From [Phialemoniopsis] sp. UDSM-2020 (lineage: Eukaryota > Ascomycota > Sordariomycetes > Thyridiales > Thyridiaceae): 64,000 nucleotides of DNA. The position numbers were made by a program, and so were the translations under genes. Each line of letters opens with the position of its first letter. Position 1 is the stretch's first letter. The notes below the pieces were generated by a model that ran no database searches, was not told where the DNA came from, and saw only the letters and a list, made by a program, of their open reading frames with translations. Below, piece after piece: positions 58,183 to 64,000 of the stretch. The stretch spans positions 3,782,001 to 3,846,000 of the forward strand of contig JAEILZ010000007.1 in the NCBI GenBank assembly GCA_018873225.1. The letters are read 5' to 3'.

Positions 58183-59137
58183 GATGATGGTATTTGCAAA
58201 TAATTCGTAGTTTTGGAAAAATGTCTTCGATACCGAACTTGTTATTTCGTCTCGCTTTTGGTCAAGAATCGGAAGGAAAGTTGATGGTTGATTTGATGGC
58301 TAAGAACTGTCTTGAGGTTGCTGCTTCTCGCTCTCATATATAGGCACCGGGCCTTGCTCCGTAATGATGTCGATGGCTTTGCGTCGGCCGCGATAACCAT
58401 CCACCCCTTCATCACCATCAAGCCCATGTAGCGGTTCCCATCTTGGTCTTTAGCAAGGCGCAGCCGTCAAATTTACAAACGAGACTACGCAGATGTGACT
58501 CGAGCGGCGATCGCCCATGGGTTAAATGAACAGCATCCTTGAAATCGGGAACAGCCGCACAGCTTAGAGATGCCACAAAGGCAGTTTGCTACCCCAATGC
58601 GGCAGCGCGGTGATGCCGTAGCCGCGAGAAGATACCTCCAATGTCCCAAAGCGGACATATCTTGCAGTGGGTACGGCGGCCGCCATTACGCCCAAGGCAC
58701 GGCAGCATTGCCGCAGAGCTTCTCGTGCACTCCGTAGAGGCGGGCAAACCATGGTCCCCAAAACTTGACATGGAACTGAAGCCATAAATAGAAGAGTGAA
58801 GAGCTTATTTCAATGTTAATAATGACACCGTGCGGGGGCTTAAGTACCATAGGTAGCGTGGGTCATTATGAGGTCCATCAGGTAAATAGATATGTTTCCA
58901 TTCATGAGCTATGAGCATTAGGGAGCATTTCTCCTGATGAGGTCAATCTATAAAGGTCCGAAAATGATGGTGTTAAAGAGGAGAAAACCCTTCTAGAAAG
59001 ACTAGCTCTCTGCTTGTCAAAATGTTGTCGGCGACCCCGAACTGTCAACGAGAACGAGGATCATTTCCTCGGCGAGGCACTCGAAGCCACCAAACGAAGC
59101 ATACACGGCCACTCGTGTCGTGAGACTTCAATGTAGT
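58183..59137. other. Intergenic region between CFEM genes 2 and 3
   Basis: A 955-bp tandem spacer containing the CFEM 2 promoter. TATATA is at 58337-58342. No gene is supported. Confidence 0.55.
58337..58342 (-). promoter_or_regulatory. Candidate TATA box of CFEM gene 2
   Basis: TATATA lies within CCTATATATGAGAG on the minus strand, 155 bp before the CFEM 2 ATG. Confidence 0.55.
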
Positions 59138-59742
59138 CTACGTAGCCCAGGCACCAGCGAGACCGCCAACTCCCATCGCAATCAGTGCTGCGTCTTGTAG
59201 TCTCGAGCCGGCATTCGTCGGTCGGTCAGTCGCTGTCGGTTCACCGGTGTCGGCGTCAACCGCTTCGCAGATTTCGGCTGTCAGGTCGATGGTCCCTTAT
59301 GATGGAACGAGAACGGTCAGTGCTCTAATCTCGAACCTATTCCGCATCTATTGTGTCACAATCTGGGAAATGGAGGCTAGGCCCTGATATGAAAAGGAAA
59401 GCAAGAAAGGAAGCACATAGGAAAAGAGAAAGGAGAAAGGAAAAGTAAATGGAAAACTGAAGGAGGGAGCTCTTAGGAAGACAAAAAAAGGAGGAGGAGC
59501 TCACTCTGGACTTCATTGTCACTGCAGTGTCTCTCCAGACACGGCCTCACATCGTTGGCGATGTACGCATGGTTTCGACACTGGCATTTGTAATCGAGAG
59601 TTATGCAGCCTGCAGTAGTGACAGCTCGCCCAACACAGGTCGCTGAGCAGCCAGGGAGCCGGGCAACAAGGCCGGGGACATCGAGAATGCTGGCCGTGGT
59701 ACTCCCAGCGAGAAGAGTGACGAGTAGAACAGCAGGGTACAT
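59138..59742 (-). CDS. CFEM-domain GPI-anchored protein 3
   Basis: A 131-aa protein from exons 59742-59505 and 59295-59138. The intron is 209 bp, much longer than in its neighbours, and carries a long CT-rich (coding-strand) tract. The signal peptide is MYPAVLLVTLLAGSTTAS. The CFEM cysteines are complete: LPGCSATC, AGCITLDYKCQC, RPCLERHC and LTAEICEAV, with the ligand-position Asp present (DYKC). The tail ALIAMGVGGLAGAWAT is a GPI-type signal. The closing GAWA motif resembles that of CFEM 1 (AGAWAL), and both start domains after a short ILDVP/GDVADL-type segment. TATATA lies 189 bp upstream, and the MITE-like copy B begins about 320 bp upstream. Confidence 0.92.
59379..59460 (-). repeat. CT-rich tract inside the long CFEM 3 intron
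   Basis: On the plus strand this is a run of GAAAAG/GGAAAG units. On the coding strand it is a CTTTTC/CTTTCC tract that accounts for most of the extra length of this intron compared with the 61-62-bp introns of the neighbouring CFEM genes. Confidence 0.7.
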
Positions 59743-59930
59743 GATTCGAATGGGCTGACTGATCGATTTCTGAGAGACTGCTTGCTGGGTTGAACAAGTT
59801 TAATGGTTGTCTTGTGCAAATTCAAAAGAGATAAAAGAGATAGAAAGAGTGCTCAAGAGTGTGAGCAACTTGTCGATCTTAAGCGAACGCCATGTACGAA
59901 ATTGATTCTTTCTCAATACTAAGAGAGACA

Positions 59931-59936
59931 TATATA
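59931..59936 (-). promoter_or_regulatory. Candidate TATA box of CFEM gene 3
   Basis: TATATA lies 189 bp before the CFEM 3 ATG on the minus strand. Confidence 0.5.
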
Positions 59937-60060
59937 CTCAACACATCGTTGGATGCCTCTCTAACTACAACGTAGTCTCATTTTATATGCCGGGTCATCT
60001 CTCCCTACATCCGACAAAGCCACGGGCCAACCCCGGAGTCTATGTCTCAACATTGCACGG

Positions 60061-60224
60061 CAAGTGGGTGTCAGAAAGGTTGACGGTTTGGGATCAATCT
60101 CTACCTAAATTACTAACAAGCGAATGACCCATATGCGCTTAGGTAGTGGGATAATCCTGGTTGATCAGCTATGGATCGAGGTACATCGAGAAGGTAGACC
60201 GTCAACTAATCTGTCACCCACTTG
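60061..60224. mobile_element. MITE-like element, copy B (164 bp)
   Basis: The left terminal repeat begins CAAGTGGGTGTCAGAAAGGT and the right end is TGTCACCCACTTG. The terminal repeats are about 28 bp with a few mismatches. The element has exactly the length of copy A (7334-7497) and lies in the opposite orientation. It has no coding capacity and no clear target-site duplication. It sits upstream of CFEM gene 3. Confidence 0.82.
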
Positions 60225-61071
60225 CATGGATGAACAACACTGATGTGTTCTCGGGGGTCGGAAAGTCTGGTCCAACGGAGTAAAATGCTGCCGGTCGCTC
60301 CAGTATGGTTCCAGATTAGGATGGCCGATGACCCGGACGCAGCAAGCGCTAAGACCTTGATGGAGCCTCATAGGGCTGACTGTAAGGCAGACTCTCACCA
60401 TTGGAAGGTCATGCCGCATTCCGGATCCCGGAAACGTAGCAGCACAAATCATTGACGGGGCTATCGCTGACAACTCTGAGCATGATTGGTTCAATGTTCA
60501 GCTGAACAGGCATTCTTTACGAGGCTCAATCATGCTAATATCAGCATCACATACCCGGTTCTGGAGGCCAACTCGCGTATGAGGGAGCAAATACTGAAAC
60601 TATGACCAGTGTCGGTTTCATACAACGAATCAAAAGAAGGAATGGAATAGAAAGCACCAAATTCATCTCTGAGATGCGAGGGGTGCCCCTGAATCAATTT
60701 TGTGGCATTCACGCTTTTTGACAGAGCATAGGCCCCAATCAACTTCAGGCGGCCTCCCTTATTCGCGCGAGAGGACCAGCCCTTTCAAAGGAACAAGCGA
60801 GGACGTCGATATGACACTGCCAGCGACCTCATGCATTGCGTGATCCCTAGGATGGCAACAAGTACCAGAATGACATGCCGCCCTGTGAAATGCGCGGTCG
60901 ACCTCCTGCGTATGTGTGAAGCTCACACAGTTAGATCTTAAGCCTTTCAACTTCTTTTGCCGCCGCATCATACTGATCAGATCTTCAACTTTTCACAGCA
61001 TTAGATGTCGATGGGCTGCTCAGAGTTCTGAATTGTCTTGCCGTGACAAATCTTCTCCTTAATCTTGGCCC

Positions 61072-62773
61072 TTACTCAGATCGTGCCGCCAGCTTCCTCC
61101 TTACTCCATAGAAGACGACGCCGATAGCCCACACAAGAACCAACACACCGAACAAGACTGGAGCAAAGGCGGCGCCCCTTACCACGATAAACAGACTCAC
61201 AAAAGCAAACAACGCTGGTATAATGATCGACGGCTTGTACGGCCGGTTAAGAGAAGGGTCTCGAAACCGGAGGACGATGGCCCCGAGGACAGTGAGGAAG
61301 AAGAAAGAGTATTCGCCCATCCCATTAAAGGTCAAGAGAGACCGGAAGTTGCCAAAGGTGATATAGACGGCTGAAAGAATTGTCGACAAGATCAAGGCGT
61401 AAACCGGGGCGTCTGACTTGGAGTCGTCGTCAGATGTCTCTTCCTCGTCATTAGAACCCGTCGAACGGGACCTAAAGTCGCCATAGCCAATGCGGCCAAA
61501 GACCCTCGGGAGCCATCCGCGTCTTGCGGCGGCGACGGCCATACGACTAGCCACGAAGGAGTTGCCGAGTAAAGACCCGGCAACTACGAGGCACACCACA
61601 ACGGCAGCAACGATACCGGCTGCGCGCCCGAGGAGGCGTGTGATGGCAGTCTTGCCATAGAATCGTTAGTTCAACGAAGACAATCGATCAATTTAGCTAC
61701 CAAGTGACACTTACCACGGCCACGCTATCCGTCACTGAGATCATGTCCCACGGAAGGAGAACATAGTAGGCGGCGTTAGCAGCAACGAAACCGATCACCA
61801 CCACTGGTATGGCGGAGTTGATGGCGAGTGGCAGCTGTCGTGCAGGAGCCGATAGCTCCGCAGTGATGTATATCGCCTGTAGTCCTGTCAGCTCGTGAAC
61901 ATGAGTCTAGCAGAGACCTTGTCTGACCTTATCCCAGCCACTGTAAGCCCACAAGGCCGCGTATATCGCTCCGGAAAGATGACCGAGAAGCTCCCACGTT
62001 CCCAGAGTCTCCCACACAGTCCGAGAGCCGTCAGGGTTGATGGTATCTCGATCCTCGAACCAATTCTTCTTGAACCAGTCCTTGCCCCCATTCTCGCTGT
62101 CTTTCCCTAGAGAATGAGCGATGACAACTGCTAGGCCTGTAGCCATGATTGCCAGGATGCCAATAAACTTGGTTACCACAAAGAAGTTATTCAGTCGAGT
62201 GCTCGCCGTAGTACTGATCGCATTGGAGGCATTTGTGACGACGAGAATGGCGATGGAGAAGAACTTGTGCTTGACACTCCCGGCCTCGCTGACAATCCCA
62301 GCGGCAGAGAAGATGCTGTCGATAAAGACAATGGAGAGGATCGCTAACGTGGCAGGCATGACGGCGACTACCCAGGTCCACGCGGCGAGGAAGCCGAAGG
62401 CATCGCCGAAGATGTACTGCAGATAGGCTTGCACCCCGCCTTCGCCAGGTATGGCGGTCCCAAGCTCTGCTAGAGTTGACGCCCCAGTCCAAGCTAATGC
62501 GCCTCCGACCAGCCACGTCAAGAGTGCCGCGCCGGGCGATGGAACGTTCTGGTCGATGGCACCCGTAGAGGTGAAAATGCCGCTTCCTACGACGATGCTG
62601 ATGATGATGGCGAACGCCTCGATGGTTCCGAGGTTACGTTTGAAGGCGCTTTGCTGCTCATCTGGTGCGAGAGCCGTGTCCTCTTGAGCAGCGCCATACG
62701 AGTGAGAGTCCTGCTCAGCTTCACCGAGGAGAGGAGCTTGGGGGTCCGCGTCTCGTTCTGATGTTGATGCCAT
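61072..62773 (-). CDS. LAT-type amino-acid permease (APC superfamily)
   Basis: A 528-aa protein from exons 62773-61928, 61876-61715 and 61650-61072 (introns 51 and 64 bp, phase 0). The frame extends to a GTG at 62782, but the first ATG is 62773 (MASTSERDADPQ). A hydrophilic, acidic N-terminus precedes LGTIEAFAIIISIVVGSGIFTSTG, the APC TM1 signature (GSGIF). There are about twelve hydrophobic segments, with LAELGTAIPGEGGVQAYLQYIFG after TM3 and AIYAALWAYSGWDKAIYITAEL spanning the first splice. This resembles L-type/methionine-permease-like transporters of fungi. The substrate is not certain. The first donor is non-standard (GTCAGA), but the join restores a perfect family motif. Confidence 0.92.
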
Positions 62774-63031
62774 TGTCTGCACGTCTTGTCTGCCGCGATT
62801 CTTTGGAAGCTCTGAAACTGTGCTAGGACTATCAAAAACAATCCCCGTGGGATCTTCTTGATCAGCCGAAAGATAGAAAATTCGAGAGATGTTTGCCGCG
62901 TGGGAGCGCGCATAAATACCACGTTGTCGATCAGGTGGTGCAAGATTGGCGGGGCATCACGCACTGATGACTAAGATCCGTGACGCGACGACAGTCACAA
63001 CAGCATCACATCATTCGGATGGAGAGGAACT

Positions 63032-64000
63032 CTAATTGCCGCCAAAGTCATTCATGATCGCGTCCCAAAGGGCCTGATCAAATAACTCTGCTCCAGAAGG
63101 CGCATCTCGAAGTTCACCCCTAGCTGAGGCCAACTGCTCTACCCCTCTCGTGCCTTTGCTTGCGGACAGCCATGTCTGAACATCCAGTGCAGTGTAAAAG
63201 GGCTCACAGTCGGACTGATCGCTAGGTACACTAGTCGTGCTCGTCACGCCCGCCGACCCAACCAGCCGTGTCACCTCGTTGGTATAGAAGTAGGCAGAGG
63301 CGGATATTTTGGTGCACATTTGCACGATGATATGCTTGTCCCATCCAATGTCTCTTGGCGAACGTGACAAAGTCGACAGACGCTGGAGAAGTGCACTGGC
63401 CATGTTTAAGTAGTTCACCTCGTCGACCACCATTTGCGCTTCAGCTGCTTGACTTGGCGAGAGTTGTGGTGCAGGCGTCATGTCGGACCCTCGAATGGCT
63501 CGTAGGAGGGCCCATGCCGCCATTGCTTGATCGCCTATGACGCTGCTCAATCGAGTGAAGACGACGAAGGCCATGTATGGCATATCGACGTCTGAGATGG
63601 CGAGAAAACGCTGGATGAACTGGTTGTGTGTGCGGACAAGGCGCCAAAGCATGGCGATTCTTATAGCATCAATTGCAGTATGCATGGGCGTGTCCCAGAA
63701 CTCGTCGCGCAATGACACTTCTGTGACCCATGTTCGGAAGTAGCTGATCTCCAGTCCTACGAAACCTGTAACTGTTCGAGTTGTCTTAGCTTGCGTTCAA
63801 GACACACAGGGGCAGACGACTGGAGGCCCGTACCGGAGTTGAGGAAGTCCGTACCAAGCTTCGTCTGGATCTGCTCCAGTTCACGAATCAACATTTCGAC
63901 CATGCAGTGAACTGCTCTGTCTCCTTTTGGAGAGAACCCAGTAGTAGGGGGGAAGCTGAAGTGGTCAACAAGCTTCGAGGCAAAAATTTGGAGACGGATG
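63032..64000 (-). CDS. Fungal transcription factor, C-terminal part (cut by window edge)
   Basis: Two exons are visible: from beyond 64000 to 63834, and 63765 to the stop at 63032. The 68-bp intron restores FLNSGFVGLEISYFRTWV. The visible ~300 residues contain SPKGDRAVHCMVEMLIRELEQIQ, DTPMHTAIDAIRIAMLWRLVRTHNQFIQRFLA, MAFVVFTRLSSVIGDQAMAAWALLRAI and IVQMCTKISASAYFYTNEVTRL. This all-helical pattern is typical of the regulatory region of Zn2Cys6 transcription factors. The DNA-binding part would lie beyond the right edge, so the class is inferred. It lies 258 bp from the permease start on the same strand and could regulate it. Confidence 0.75.

Larger units (their letters stand above)
59743..61071. 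other. Intergenic region upstream of CFEM 3
   Basis: A 1.3-kb spacer between CFEM 3 and the permease stop codon. It contains the CFEM 3 TATA box and the second MITE-like element. No gene is recognised between 60225 and 61071. Confidence 0.55.

Overview
The window is nuclear DNA of a filamentous ascomycete (Pezizomycotina, most likely a sordariomycete). Genes are spaced 0.3-4 kb apart and lie on both strands. Most introns are 50-110 bp with GTAAGT/GTACGT-type donors and CTAAC/CTGAC branch sites. The gene content is typical of moulds: HET-domain proteins, CFEM proteins, a con-6 conidiation protein, a TEY MAP kinase of the Slt2/Mps1 type and Zn-cluster-type regulators. I assign 24 protein-coding genes (one cut by the right edge) and one doubtful Cys-rich fragment. 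I found no tRNA, rRNA or CRISPR. Exon joins were worked out by hand from splice sites and reading phase.

Left third (0-25 kb): a secreted cupin/spherulin-like protein (1.6-2.4 kb, -); a Cys-rich orphan fragment (4.1-4.6, -); a HET protein (4.7-6.7, -) divergent from a GH130 glycoside phosphorylase/mannosidase (8.0-9.1, +), with a MITE-like element between them; a KpsF/GutQ-type SIS sugar-phosphate isomerase (11.2-12.5, +); a WKF-domain nuclear protein (13.1-14.4, -) divergent from the proteasome alpha1 subunit (15.1-16.2, +); a 4-kb gene-free stretch; a 184-aa unknown (20.2-21.0, +); and a TMEM234-like membrane protein (22.1-22.6, -).

Middle (25-48 kb): con-6 (24.9-25.3, +); a C2/proline-rich Inn1/Fic1-like cytokinesis protein (26.8-29.8, +); a zinc-ribbon-like conserved protein (30.2-31.2, -); a fungal transcription-factor-like protein without a Zn2Cys6 domain (31.7-33.2, -); a bacterial-type phosphoglycerate mutase (36.8-37.5, +); an MCT-like MFS transporter (38.9-40.3, -); a secreted DUF3455 protein (44.3-45.2, +); and the cell-wall-integrity MAP kinase (46.6-48.2, -).

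Right part (50-64 kb): a low-molecular-weight protein tyrosine phosphatase (50.3-50.9, -); a second HET protein (51.1-53.4, -); a THEM6-like hotdog thioesterase (54.3-55.5, +); a tandem array of three CFEM/GPI-type secreted proteins (55.8-59.7, all -); a second copy of the MITE-like element; a LAT-type amino-acid permease (61.1-62.8, -); and the 3' part of a fungal transcription factor running off the edge (63.0-64.0, -).

The most noteworthy features are a 164-bp inverted-repeat element present twice in opposite orientation, both times upstream of accessory genes (HET/GH130 and a CFEM gene); the three-gene CFEM cluster with one intron position conserved and one member lacking the usual Asp; and three intronless bacterial-type carbohydrate enzymes (GH130, SIS isomerase, GpmA-type mutase). 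I see no convincing new multi-gene system. The CFEM/MITE/permease end and the HET-MITE-GH130 block are the best places to look.
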